This document shows, in pieces, positions 26,116 to 37,000 of a stretch of DNA of 64,000 nt (positions within the stretch are counted from its first letter, which is position 1; the number at the start of each line of letters is the position of its first letter). The translations under genes were made by a program, and so were the position numbers. The stretch covers positions 62,001 through 126,000 of the forward strand of contig DASZPM010000027.1 in NCBI GenBank assembly GCA_035550215.1, written 5' to 3'. The notes beneath the pieces were generated by a model. It did not search any database and was not told the DNA's origin. It saw nothing but the letters and a program-made list of their open reading frames with translations. Origin of the DNA: JABDFW01 sp035550215 (lineage in GTDB: Bacteria; Bacteroidota; Bacteroidia; Chitinophagales; Chitinophagaceae).

Positions 26116-26583
26116 TTAATAAAAAGGCCGGAAATAAGGCCTGCTGACCAGCGGCGAAAAACCCCATGGGATGGACGTTAAAATGATCAGCAGCGCGATG
26201 GTATACCAAACCGCCATTGTTTTGAATTTATCCTTATCCGCTGCTTTCCTTTTTGCCTTTGCGGAGCCAACCGTAATAACCGCTATACCAATGAACATCA
26301 TAATGCTGTGCTCCATGCCAAAGAAGCGTATTTCGCGCTCGTGTACTGCCGTTTTGTAATGATGCAGGAAATAGTTTACCAGCGGGCTGGTAAAGTAAAG
26401 GCAAAGGCCAAGCATCAGCTGGATGTGAGCGATTGTCGCAGCCCAGTGCCGCACGGCGTTATCAAAACTTGTAAAGGTTGTTTTTGAAATCCAGCCTTTG
26501 TAAGCTTTGACAATAGCGAACAGGAGTCCCGCAAGCACGAACCAGCGGACAAGCGAGTGTAAGGCGAGTATTGTTGAATACAT
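26116..26583 (-). CDS. Four-helix membrane protein
   Basis: The ATG at 26583 gives 155 residues with four hydrophobic segments. Conserved-looking His residues occur in helix 1 (ALHSLVRW), after helix 2 (IAHIQLMLG) and in MEHSIMMF, a pattern that recalls small cytochrome-b-like membrane proteins. No family is firmly recognised. An in-frame start at 26724 would lie wholly inside the upstream gene and is rejected. The gene starts about 1 bp after the upstream membrane gene ends, so they form a pair below the TetR operator. Confidence 0.6.
   Translation of the reverse strand: MYSTILALHSLVRWFVLAGLLFAIVKAYKGWISKTTFTSFDNAVRHWAATIAHIQLMLGLCLYFTSPLVNYFLHHYKTAVHEREIRFFGMEHSIMMFIGIAVITVGSAKAKRKAADKDKFKTMAVWYTIALLIILTSIPWGFSPLVSRPYFRPFY
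26121..26142 (-). terminator. Rho-independent terminator overlapping the stop region
   Basis: On the minus strand, AGGCC and GGCCT form a stem around an 8-base loop and are followed by TTTTTATT. The stem lies inside the last codons of the four-helix membrane protein, so terminator and coding sequence overlap. Confidence 0.6.
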
Positions 26584-26584
26584 A

Positions 26585-26983
26585 TCAGGCAGCAGTGATT
26601 GGCAGGCGTTTGAAAAAATTGAATATCGAAGGTGCGCCAAAGAAAAACCAGGCGGCGAGGATGGGGTCGCAGACAGCGCAGCCTGCGGAAGAAGACGGCT
26701 CGAGGTAAACAATAGGGTGGCCATACAGGTGGTGCAGGATATCCCAGCCGGTGTGCAGCAGCCAGCCTATACCGGTAAAATAATAATGCTTCAGCCCTTT
26801 GACAGCAATGACCAGCATCAGGGTGCTGAACGCAAATTCCCAAACGCCCAGGCCGCCGTTCCAGTAAACACTCCCTGCGCCCGCGATGATGAAGGCGTTT
26901 ATTTTTTGCCGGCCGGGTTCTTTAACCAGCGACATGACAAGGATGAATAAAAAAGCGATAACGATGGCTGCGACTGCATTCAT
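26585..26983 (-). CDS. Membrane protein, probably DUF6010 family
   Basis: The ATG at 26983 gives 132 residues; a GTG at 27016 would add 11. Three or four hydrophobic segments are present, with the signature GWLLHTGWDILHHLYG and two Cys residues in SAGCAVCDP. I associate this pattern with DUF6010 proteins, whose function is unknown. It is followed at once by the four-helix membrane gene and preceded by a TetR-type operator. Confidence 0.55.
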   Translation of the reverse strand: MNAVAAIVIAFLFILVMSLVKEPGRQKINAFIIAGAGSVYWNGGLGVWEFAFSTLMLVIAVKGLKHYYFTGIGWLLHTGWDILHHLYGHPIVYLEPSSSAGCAVCDPILAAWFFFGAPSIFNFFKRLPITAA

Positions 26984-27044
26984 AAATGTAAATGGAAGAA
27001 CGGTATGTGTACCCACGGTGGATTATTTGGCCCCAAAAATATAC

Positions 27045-27068
27045 AAAACATACTAAGTAGTATGTTTT
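27045..27068. promoter_or_regulatory. TetR-type operator
   Basis: A perfect inverted repeat has arms AAAACATACT and AGTATGTTTT around AAGT. It lies in the 99-bp gap between the TetR gene and the membrane-protein pair it precedes. Size and symmetry fit a TetR dimer site. Confidence 0.7.
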
Positions 27069-27082
27069 TTAATATAAAAAAA

Positions 27083-27673
27083 TTATTGCAGGTTTTTAAG
27101 GTAGCTTTTGAGCTCTGCGAGGTAGCCCAGGTAGGCCTTTTTGCTGTTGCCCAGTTTGCCAAAATTCCGGATACCCCAGTAACCCGACATGATAAAGAGC
27201 GTAGCTTGCTTTGCGTTGACTTCTTTGCGGAATACGCCATCCTTTTTGCCTTTTTCAATGACAGCGGCCATGGCTTTTTCCCAATCCCCGGTTAGTTTAT
27301 TTAACGCCTTATTAAAAGCAGTATTCCAGGGCGCCATTTCCTGCGTAAGGTTGGAAGCAGGGCAGCCATATTCGGGCTTCATAAATTTATTTTTCAGCAG
27401 CAACCCATACATTAAGTTATAAATAGCATCTGCGGGGCTCTCACCAGTATGCAGCGGTGCGATAAAGCCCGCTGCCAGCGAAGGTTTGAGGATTTCGTTG
27501 ATGATGGCAAGGCCCATGTCGTCCTTTGAGTTGAAATGGTAGTAAAACGCCCCCTTGGTCACTTTTGTGGTGGCAATGATGTCGTCCACGCTGGTGGACT
27601 GGTACCCGTTGACGTAAATCAGTTCAAATGCTTTCTGCAGGATCATCCGCCTGGTTGCTTCCGCCTTCTTCAT
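27083..27673 (-). CDS. TetR-family transcriptional regulator
   Basis: The protein has 196 residues. The N-terminal HTH is typical: ATRRMILQKAFELIYVNGYQ, then TSVDDIIATTKVTKGAFYYHF and NSKDDM. The C-terminal ligand domain (about residues 80-196) resembles TetR_C of the YxaF/AcrR type with GCPASNLTQEMA. It sits directly upstream of, and on the same strand as, two membrane-protein genes with a 24-bp palindrome between them. It probably represses that pair. Confidence 0.88.
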   Translation of the reverse strand: MKKAEATRRMILQKAFELIYVNGYQSTSVDDIIATTKVTKGAFYYHFNSKDDMGLAIINEILKPSLAAGFIAPLHTGESPADAIYNLMYGLLLKNKFMKPEYGCPASNLTQEMAPWNTAFNKALNKLTGDWEKAMAAVIEKGKKDGVFRKEVNAKQATLFIMSGYWGIRNFGKLGNSKKAYLGYLAELKSYLKNLQ

Positions 27674-27837
27674 AAAGATACTACCCGGTATTTTTCATAA
27701 AGAAACGAAAAAATTATTTACTGGCAACCAGCGGGCGGTGTTCTATGCCAACTGGACTTTAGGTATACGTTTTTAGTTGCTTACAGTTGCATTGTATTGG
27801 TGTGCAGGGATTAGTCAGGGCGGGTCAGAAGTGGCAA

Positions 27838-30816
27838 TTATTTCATCAACACACAGGTTCCTTTTTTGAGCTGTAAGGGTTGGTTGTTTAATTGGAAAGT
27901 ACAGTACCATACGTAGGCTCCAATGTCCTGAAGATGGCCTTTGTAAGTCCCATCCCACCCTCGCTGAAGGGTTGTTGTTTCGTATACTTTTTCTCCCCAG
28001 CGGTTGAATACGATGAACTTAAACTGTGTGACATTGCCAAATATGAGGGGACGGAAAATATCGTTGTGCCCGTCGTTATTGGGTGTAAAGGAATTTGGTA
28101 TATAAAACCCTTCCTCGCATTCCTTTTGCTTAACAATTATAGTATCCGTCGCCGAACAGTTATTGTCGTCTGTTGCCAACAGCCAGTATGTGCCGGGCGC
28201 TGTTATGACCGCGGTTTGCTGCGTGCCACCAGTGTTCCAATAATATGTTTTAAAGCTGCCGGAGGCTACCAGTGTTAACTGCTGGTAATTACAGAGTGAA
28301 GTATCGCCGGCCAGAAAGCGGGAGGGCGGGGGCAGTATGGTTTTGATGGAAACAGCATCTGTATTTGTACAACTGTTACTGTCCTTAACGGTTACGCTAT
28401 ATGTCCCGGTGTCTGACACAAATAATGCCTGCCCAGTACTACCGTTGTTCCATTTGTAAGTTGCAAATCCATCGCCCGCATTAAGGCTTTTAGGTGTATT
28501 ATAGCAAAGATATGAACTGGTATCGAGACTGATCACCGGCAAAGGGTACAACTGCAGCAAAGTAAAGCTGTCCCTGACCGTGCAATTATTTCCTGTTATT
28601 GCGATAAGATTATACTTGCCGGCCTGGTTTATAACGGTGGACGGGGAATTACTGCCGTTGCTCCATGAATAACTTGTGAAACCTGTCCCGGCATTGAGTA
28701 TGATCGAATCGCCCACGCAGATGGAGGTGTCGCTTCCAAGGTTTATCACGGGTTGCGGATAGACGCTGACAGTAATACTGCCGTTTACTTTGCAGTTATG
28801 GACATCGTTGGCGGCGATATTGTACGACTGCGTTTTTCTTGAATAAAATCCAATACTTCCATTCAGAATGTTGGTGTTTTGAAAGGGTGTTACGACGATA
28901 TTGCTGTAGGAAGAAAATCCTGTCAGCACCAGTGTATCAGAGATACATTTAAAAGCTTTGGGCGTAAATGTAAAATTTTGCGGGGATGCAAATGCCACTG
29001 CAATGGTGTCATAGAATATATCATTGCAATAGTCGAGTGCCTGAATATAATATTGGCCGGGGTTGGTAATAAGGTAAACAGAATCGGTGCTGCCATCCTG
29101 CCAGCTGTATTGCGTAAAACCGCTGCCGGCATGAAGCAGGAGCGAGTTTCCATTGCATAAGGTAGTATCAGTGCCAAGGTTTATTTTTTGCAATGAGCCG
29201 CTGGCAAGTACAAGCAGGGTGTCGGCAAAAATCGTACAACCTGGATTGATAGATGCCATAAGCTGGTAATTGCCCCTTTGCAAAAATTTTAATTGTACTG
29301 TCGTATCGTTAATGTATTTAATAGTCACCCCGGCGCTGTCCTGTTTGCGGACACTCCATAAGACAGGTGCCGTGCAGCCCGGATTTTTGTGCCCTGTGTA
29401 TATGGCGCTGTCGCTGCAAACTACGCCTTTTCCGATGATGTTTACAGCATTGCAGGTGATAGTACTGGTGCATGATTGGAAACCAAAATTTACATTGCCG
29501 GCATAATGGGCCGGTGTATCAAGAATAATCATGATGTTTCCCCGCGAAAAACTGCCTTGTGACGGAGACAGGCTAAATTTCTTTGGAATGATTTGAACAG
29601 TAGCAGGCGCTGTTTGTACACACTCCGAAAAATCCCCAAACATATCTGTTTTAAAAAAATAAGGTGCGATAAAGGGGATACCAGTGTTGGCATAATCTGC
29701 GGCCAGATCCTCTGTAACATAAATATCATTTTTGGTAGCTTTTATATCTGTTGGAAAAAAACCATCAAAATCAAAAATGCCCTTTGCCCTGGTAACATGA
29801 TCGTCCTTATCCACCAAAAAAAAATTATCATAAAAGCTTTGGCGTTGATAAATATTGGCGCTTGATATGGCGGCGAAGGAGCCATCGTTGGCAGGATAAG
29901 CCATGAAATGGGTATACTTTGTATTGGCCAGGGATGATGCCGATAAAACATTAAGCCTGGCATCCGCGCGGGCATAATAACAATCGATGCTGTCGACAAT
30001 GTTACCTGTCAAAAAATAGCCATTGCCGCATGGCTTTATTGCCTGGATAGACTGGAGTCCCCTATAATAATGCTGGTTTAAGATATTTCCATTTGCTTCG
30101 TCGAACAATGCCAGTGCCGTTTTATTGCTATCAGCGTTGTAATAATTATTTATAGCAGCCGCAAATGCGACCTGGCCGTTGTTTACCGTTATAGCCGCAT
30201 TTGATACAGTATTTGCAAAACCGGTGGTATTAAAAAGGCTTGACCATTTTATATTCATTAATTCAGCATCGGTAACCATTACCAGCCAGCCGAACTGGCC
30301 AGCATAGATCAAAAAAGCCTTATCTCCATTGGGGAGCACATATAGGTCCTTTATTGTATATTCAATGCCGCCACCATCCGGCACTATCTCTTTTGAATAA
30401 AGTATTTTACCGGAGGTATCTGTCTTTAAAACAGTGTTTCCCGGGGCAGCCGAAACCAGGTTTCCGTCATAATCGATGACTGTTTTAAGGCCAGCTTCAT
30501 AACGGTAATTTCTGAACGCCATGGAATATTCCTTTGTCCAGACGGTGTCACCTTTATCGTCTACTTTAAGGATAATGTAATTTTGACCATCAATTCCCCC
30601 AATATAGATTTCGCCGTTCGGCATTAGAAGATTACTTGTGATTAATATCTCTGATAACTGAACATCTCCCGTTTGGTAATTGCTTACTGAATATACTTTT
30701 TTAATACACGGTGGCGTAGATTGTGCTTGCGCCTGAAAGTGAACCAATAATACGCCCAGATAAATGAGATACCGGGTGAAAGGGCTGCTGGGTATAGTGT
30801 GAAAGCGTTTTGCCAT
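27838..30816 (-). CDS. T9SS type B cargo protein with Ig-like repeats and CHU_C domain
   Basis: From the ATG at 30816 the protein has 992 residues. A signal peptide spans about residues 1-32 (ending QAQAQ). The first ~450 residues look like a beta-propeller-type region (repeated DG/IL blades). Four Ig-like modules of about 80 residues follow, each with a D-T-x-x-C start and a Y-x-W-x-x-G core (YSWQDGS, YSWSNGS, YKWNNGS, YYWNTGG). The C-terminus is a classic CHU_C gliding-motility sorting domain: PNSFTPNNDGHND, then FNRWGEKVYE and GWDGTYKG. The protein should cross the outer membrane by T9SS and be surface-attached. Confidence 0.9.
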   Translation of the reverse strand: MAKRFHTIPSSPFTRYLIYLGVLLVHFQAQAQSTPPCIKKVYSVSNYQTGDVQLSEILITSNLLMPNGEIYIGGIDGQNYIILKVDDKGDTVWTKEYSMAFRNYRYEAGLKTVIDYDGNLVSAAPGNTVLKTDTSGKILYSKEIVPDGGGIEYTIKDLYVLPNGDKAFLIYAGQFGWLVMVTDAELMNIKWSSLFNTTGFANTVSNAAITVNNGQVAFAAAINNYYNADSNKTALALFDEANGNILNQHYYRGLQSIQAIKPCGNGYFLTGNIVDSIDCYYARADARLNVLSASSLANTKYTHFMAYPANDGSFAAISSANIYQRQSFYDNFFLVDKDDHVTRAKGIFDFDGFFPTDIKATKNDIYVTEDLAADYANTGIPFIAPYFFKTDMFGDFSECVQTAPATVQIIPKKFSLSPSQGSFSRGNIMIILDTPAHYAGNVNFGFQSCTSTITCNAVNIIGKGVVCSDSAIYTGHKNPGCTAPVLWSVRKQDSAGVTIKYINDTTVQLKFLQRGNYQLMASINPGCTIFADTLLVLASGSLQKINLGTDTTLCNGNSLLLHAGSGFTQYSWQDGSTDSVYLITNPGQYYIQALDYCNDIFYDTIAVAFASPQNFTFTPKAFKCISDTLVLTGFSSYSNIVVTPFQNTNILNGSIGFYSRKTQSYNIAANDVHNCKVNGSITVSVYPQPVINLGSDTSICVGDSIILNAGTGFTSYSWSNGSNSPSTVINQAGKYNLIAITGNNCTVRDSFTLLQLYPLPVISLDTSSYLCYNTPKSLNAGDGFATYKWNNGSTGQALFVSDTGTYSVTVKDSNSCTNTDAVSIKTILPPPSRFLAGDTSLCNYQQLTLVASGSFKTYYWNTGGTQQTAVITAPGTYWLLATDDNNCSATDTIIVKQKECEEGFYIPNSFTPNNDGHNDIFRPLIFGNVTQFKFIVFNRWGEKVYETTTLQRGWDGTYKGHLQDIGAYVWYCTFQLNNQPLQLKKGTCVLMK

Positions 30817-31052
30817 CAAAATTCTGGATGCTTGTCTCCTTGTTTTATTCAAGGGTTGACACGGGTAAAGATACAATTTTATGATACAAACTATCCCGGA
30901 AGGAGATGTTTTTTATGTCAATTTGTTGCGGGAGCATCAGGCTTTAATATCAACTTCAGTTGTCTTTATAAATGTCCGGTACAAATACAGTTAAAACCGC
31001 TTTTAAATGCGACCTTTAATTTCTATCTTGTTCTCCAGACACTGAAACTAAC

Positions 31053-31060
31053 TTATAGCT
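31053..31060 (+). promoter_or_regulatory. -7 box abutting the start codon of the giant T9SS gene
   Basis: TAGCTTTG matches TAnnTTTG and is separated from the ATG only by a few bases (TTTGCATG). Transcription from it would start at or just inside the ATG, implying a leaderless message. Confidence 0.35.
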
Positions 31061-31064
31061 TTGC

Positions 31065-34000
31065 ATGAAACCCTTATTAAACCTTGTTATCTTATCGCTT
31101 TTCTTTACCGTTATCCGTGCCCAAACGATCACGCCGAACGGCCCTGTGACTTTTTGCGATGGCGGTCAGGTGATATTAAACGCGCCTGTCGGCGATAGCT
31201 ATCAATGGCTGCTCAATGGCAACCTGAATGGGGCGACCGGTCAAAGCTATACGGCAAAAGCCGGTGGCAGATACGCTGTCATTATCACGACTTCCGGTAA
31301 AAAAGACACTACTGTGGCCATAACGGTTACTGTTAACCCTAATCCCACTGCTAACTTTGGGTCTGCCAATGACCAGTGTTCGAGCATCCCAGTACAGTTT
31401 GCTGACAAATCCACAGGCGCAGGACTGCAATATGCCTGGGATTTTGGCGACCCGGCCAGTGGCAATAATACCAGCAGTGCACCAAACCCGGTTCACCGGT
31501 TTGCTGGCAATGATCAGGGCAATCAAAGTTTCAATGTGAAACTTACTGTTACGACCGGGGCTGGTTGCAGTGATAATATATCTAAGACAGTAAAAGTCAA
31601 AAAACCCAACACCCACCTGGACGGTACGGGCGCCGTCCAATTCAATAACCAGGATTATTTTGCGCAGTGTTATACCGTGCCGTCTGATTTTGATTTTACT
31701 TACAGCGGCGGAACTAACAGTAATTACCGCATTATTTGGGGTGATGGTAAGCCTGATTACAACCAGCCTGTTTTTAACAACCCCTCGCATAACTACGCCG
31801 TTGGCATTTATACGCTGAAATTCATCGTTACCGGCGACGGGTGTACAGACACTACTAACTATAAAGCATTTGTCGGCAGCAACCCGGGCGGCTCGATCAG
31901 CAACCCTTCCAGCACACAGGGTTGCACCGGCCAGACATTTTTGCTCCCCTTTGCCAACACAAAGGATAACCCGCTCGGCACGATTTATAATGTTTCCGTG
32001 AATGACGGGTCCGCGCCTGATATCTATTACCAGCCTGCCCCGACGGATTACGCTCATACGTTTAATAAGACAAGTTGTGGCAGCGGTACCAATAATTTCT
32101 TTACTGTTTCCTACACCATCTCCAACCCGTGCGGCATTGTGCCAGGCTCCATCAGCGGTATCGGCATATCTGATAAGCCTTCAGCGGCCTTTAAACTGTC
32201 TAAGGACACGGCTTGTGTCAATACTGATGTCCTGCTCGATGACCAAAGCGGCACGGTGAGTATCGTATCAAGCCTTGGCGTTTGTTCGAATGGGAAGGAG
32301 GTTTGGAAAATTTCGCCGTCTGTCGGCTGGGTGGTAACAGGCGGTAGTTTGGGGGATGATAAAGGCGCTAATAACACCAACAGTTGGATAGGGGCTGCCG
32401 GGCCGGTGAACGTGCGTTTTACGGCGCCGGGGAAATATTCGGTGAAGTTGAAATTGGCTGGCAGCGCAGCCTGCGGTGTGGATTCAATAACCAAAGAAGT
32501 CTGCGTGAACCCGGTACCAACCGCCAGTTTCTCGTTCAATAAAACAACCGGCTGTGCACCATTGGCTGCTTCCGTTAGTACCACAACCAACAACCCTGCC
32601 TGCGGTGTTTGGGCCTATCAATGGCATATTGACTATGCACCGGCTTCCGGCTGTTCACCCGCTGACGGAACGGTTAATTATACAGGCGGCACTACCGAGC
32701 ATTCCCGTGAGCCATCTTTTTCTTTTACCAGCCCTGGCACTTATTACGTCAGCGTAACCCTTACCTCGCCCAACGGCGGTTGTTCCTATACTACGCCGCA
32801 ACAAACTGTTACTGTTACCGGTAAACCCGTGGTAGGGGGAATTAGTATTCCCGGTATGATTTGCCAGGGCAGTAACGCCAGCCCTTCGGCAACTGCTACT
32901 TGTAACATGAGCGGTGCGACATGGAGCTGGAATTTTGGCGGCGGTGCGCCTGCGACTTCTGCGCAGCAGGTACCGGGCCAGGTTTTTTTTGGAATAACTG
33001 GTAATACGACTATCAGTGTCGCTGTTACGAATAGCTGTGGAACCACCACTCAAACAAAGCCGGTTACCATCAGCCCGGTCCCTACTGCGGTGACGCCAAA
33101 GGACAGCACTTATTGTGCCGGCAGCAAAACGGGCAGCTTTCATTTTTCCAGCAGCCAGCCTTTGGCGTCCATTACCTGGAACAACAGCAACCCGTCGATC
33201 GGGCTCGCTTCTGCCGGCAGTGGCGATATACCTGCGTTTATTGCCGTGAATAACAGCAACGTGCCGGTCACAGCCGTTATTACGGTAAGTGCTTCGCTCA
33301 ACGGCTGTGGCGCGGACAATAGCTTTACCATCACCGTGAACCCGCGTCCCGGTGCGCCAGGCGTGATAACCCCTGTGCATTACTGCCTTGGCGATGCCGC
33401 AACAGCCCTGACAGCCACTCCTGCAGCGGGCAATACGCTTTTTTGGTACAACCAGTCAACGGGTGGAACAGGTAATAAAAACGCACCTGTGCCGACAACA
33501 GGCAGTACCGGTTCTGCTGATTTTTACGTCAGCCAGCAAAACAGCTATGGTTGTGAAAGCGACCGATCAATGATTACGGTAACCGTGGATGCGATACCCG
33601 TTGCCTCACTGGCTGATTCCGCGGACCCGGCAACCTGTGCATCTGCAACAGGGAGTATAACATTAAAAAGTTTAAGCGCTAACACCACATACCAGGTAGC
33701 TTATACCAAAAACGGTAACCAAGTTTCAACTTCAGGTGTAACTGACAATACAGGTAAATTGGTTATCAAATCATTATCATCGGGGGTCTATGACTATATT
33801 GCTGTTACACTGAGCGGGTGTGCATCGGCGCCGCTGGGGCCGGTTACCTTAACCGACCCCAACCCGCCCGCGGCACCAGTGGCGGGTGCAGACGGCCCGC
33901 TTTGCAGTGGCGGCAACTTACATTTAACGGCTACGCCTTCTGCCGCCGGGACAATCAGTTATAATTGGACAGGCCCTAATGGTTTTACCAGCAACCAGCA

Positions 34001-37000
34001 AAACCCTGTACTGAACAGCGTGCCTGTTACAGCGACTGGCACCTATTTCGTGACGAACACGGTGAACAATTGTACCTCGCCTGCGGCTTCAGTAAAAGTG
34101 CTTGTCAATGAAACGCCGGCTACGCCACAGCTGGGCTCCAACTCCCCGGTATGTTCCGGCAGCGACATATTGTTAACTTCCAACAGTTACCCGTATGACG
34201 TTGTGTATGCCTGGAACGGCCCTGGTTTTAGCGATAATACGCAAAACCCGGTTATTCATAATGCAACCGTGCTGATGTCTGCCAATTACAGCCTTGTGGT
34301 AACCCCAAAAGCGTATAACTGCCCTTCAGCTTCGGCTGCCGTAAAGGTGCTGGTAAACCAAACATCGCAAATAACCAATGCTACTGCCGTAAACCCTAAT
34401 AATTGCGGTACTTCCACGGGGCATATAGTGCTGGAAGGTTTAACACCTGCCAAAACCTATCAGGTGCAATACACCAACCCGCAATCCACTGTAATCAGTA
34501 TTTCGTTGGCAGCCGATGGCAGTGGGAACATCACCATCCCGAACCTTTCATCCGGTACTTATACCGCCATCAGTGTAAGCAGCAGCAACTGCCCTTCCAA
34601 TATTAAAGGGCCGCTTACACTGTCTGATCCAACCCCGCCACAAGCACCAAAGCCCACAGCCAACGGGCCTGTCTGCAGCGGGAACGTCTTGCAGCTAAAA
34701 GCTAATCCCGCAATAGCCGGGACGGCCACCTTCCACTGGAGAGGCCCCAATGGATACACCAGCGACCAGGAGGATCCATCGTTCCCGGCAGGCGTGAACG
34801 CGGGTGGTACTTATTTTGTGACGACCACGATAGATAATTGCACGTCACCGGCAGGGCAGGTGCAGGTGGTGGTGAACCCAACCCCTGCGAAACCAATACT
34901 ATCGGGTAATTCACCGCTTTGCGAGCACGAAACCATCACGCTCAATGCGCAGGCTTACACGGGCGTTACGTATGCCTGGAGCGGACCAAATGGCTATACC
35001 ACGGCTTCGGCGACTGTTGTTATCAATAACGCAACCCCTGCTATGTCCGGTAGTTATAACCTCGTCGTGACCTCTGATAAAAATTGCCCGTCCCCAACAG
35101 GCGATATCAATATTACCGTCCACCCGCAACCCGTTATCGGCAGCACTTCTTTTGTAAACCCCCTGGACTGTGGCAGCGCCACCGGTTCTATCACTTTATC
35201 CGGGTTGCAGGCCAACACCGTTTATTCCGTTAGCTACACAATTGCCGGGCAACAAACAAAAAATATTTCGGCAGATGCGGCAGGGAATGTCATCATCAGC
35301 GGCCTGGTGTCAGGCACGTACAGCAATATTACCGTGAGCCTGAATAATTGCCTTTCCCCGGCTGTAGGGCCATTTATTTTGACCGACCCCAACCCGCCTG
35401 CAGCGCCGATAGCCGCCAGTAACGGGCCGGTTTGCACGGGCACAACCCTCAACCTGTCGGCTACCTCGGCGGTGCCGGATGGCACCTACACCTGGATGGG
35501 CCCGAACGGGTTTACGGCCAACAGCCAAAACCCGGCTATCCCCAATGTAACGCTGGCCGCGAATGGCGACTACCGGGTGACGGTGACTACGCATGCCTGC
35601 ACCTCGCAGGCCGGCACGGTAACTGTCGTCGTGAACGAGGTGCCGGAAACACCCAAAGCCATCTCCAATTCACCTGTCTGTAATAACGGCACGTTATCGC
35701 TGATGGCCACCACGCCCACGCAGGGTGTCATTACCTATCAATGGACGGGGCCGGGAGGCTTTACGAGCAGACAGCAGGCACCGCAGGTATCACCCGTAAG
35801 CGCAGCGCAGGCAGGGACCTACACCGTGACTGCCACGAATGCGGGCTGTATTTCGAGGGGCACGGCCTCGTTAGACGTTGTCATCAAGCCTACTGCCGAA
35901 ATCGCCAGTGTCAGTAAGGCTGACCCGACCAGCTGCGGTTCTTTCACCGGCTCCATCACGTTGGAGCATTTTGACCCCATCACCCCTTACTTTTTACAAT
36001 ATGCCTATAACGGCGGTACTGCGTCCAGTGTTCCAGTAAACACCAATCCCGCCGGTGCTATCGTATTAACGGGCCTGCCTGCCGGTATCTACAGCGATAT
36101 CAAGGTAGTGCTGGATGGCTGCCCGTCCCAGCCGGCCGGGCCGGTAACGCTGACCGACCTGCCGCCGCTCGCGCCCAGCGCAGGCAGCAACGGCCCGCTT
36201 TGCGAAGGAAGTACGCTCCGCCTCAGCGCTGCGACTTCGACTACAGAGCAGGTGCAGTACCTTTGGGTTGGGCCCGGCGGTTATACCAGCAACGACCAAA
36301 ATCCCATCATCCCCGTAACAACGGCTACTAGTAGCGGGGTATATGCCGTAAAGGCTACGGTCAACGGCTGCTCCGCTTCTGCTTCTGTCAACGTTGTGGT
36401 GTCTGCCACATCGGTAGGTGGTATCACTGGCAATGACACGACCGTATGTACGGGTACCAACGCAGGTGTTATCAGCCTGTCCGGCCAAACTGGTTCGGTT
36501 ATCCGCTGGGAGTCTGCGCCGCTCACCGGCGGCCCCTGGGGTTTATTGAATAATGTAACGTCCTCGCAGGCATACCATAACTTAAACAATACAACTTATT
36601 ACCGCGCCGTGGTTAAAAACGGGGTTTGCCCGGAAACCAATTCCGGCCTGACCAAAATAAACGTTATAAACTCGGTAGGGGTCGTAAATGCCGGCCCTGA
36701 CCAGTTGATCTGCAACCAAAGTGCTGTAACGCTTTCAGGTAGTACACCACTCGCGGGCACGGGTAACTGGACACAGGTTTCCGGCCCGGCAGTGACAATT
36801 AACACGCCAAATGATGTGCACCCTGCCGTCACGGGGCTTGCACCGGGCAACACCTATGGTTTCCGCTGGCAGGTGGTAGGCCCGCCCGGCTGCGGCAGTG
36901 CGGCGGATGTGGTGGTGGTGACCAACCGGTCTGCCGTAACGCAAGCCAGCACCGGCGCAGACCAGGGTATTTGTGATTTCCCCGGCACAAGTAAAGTGAA

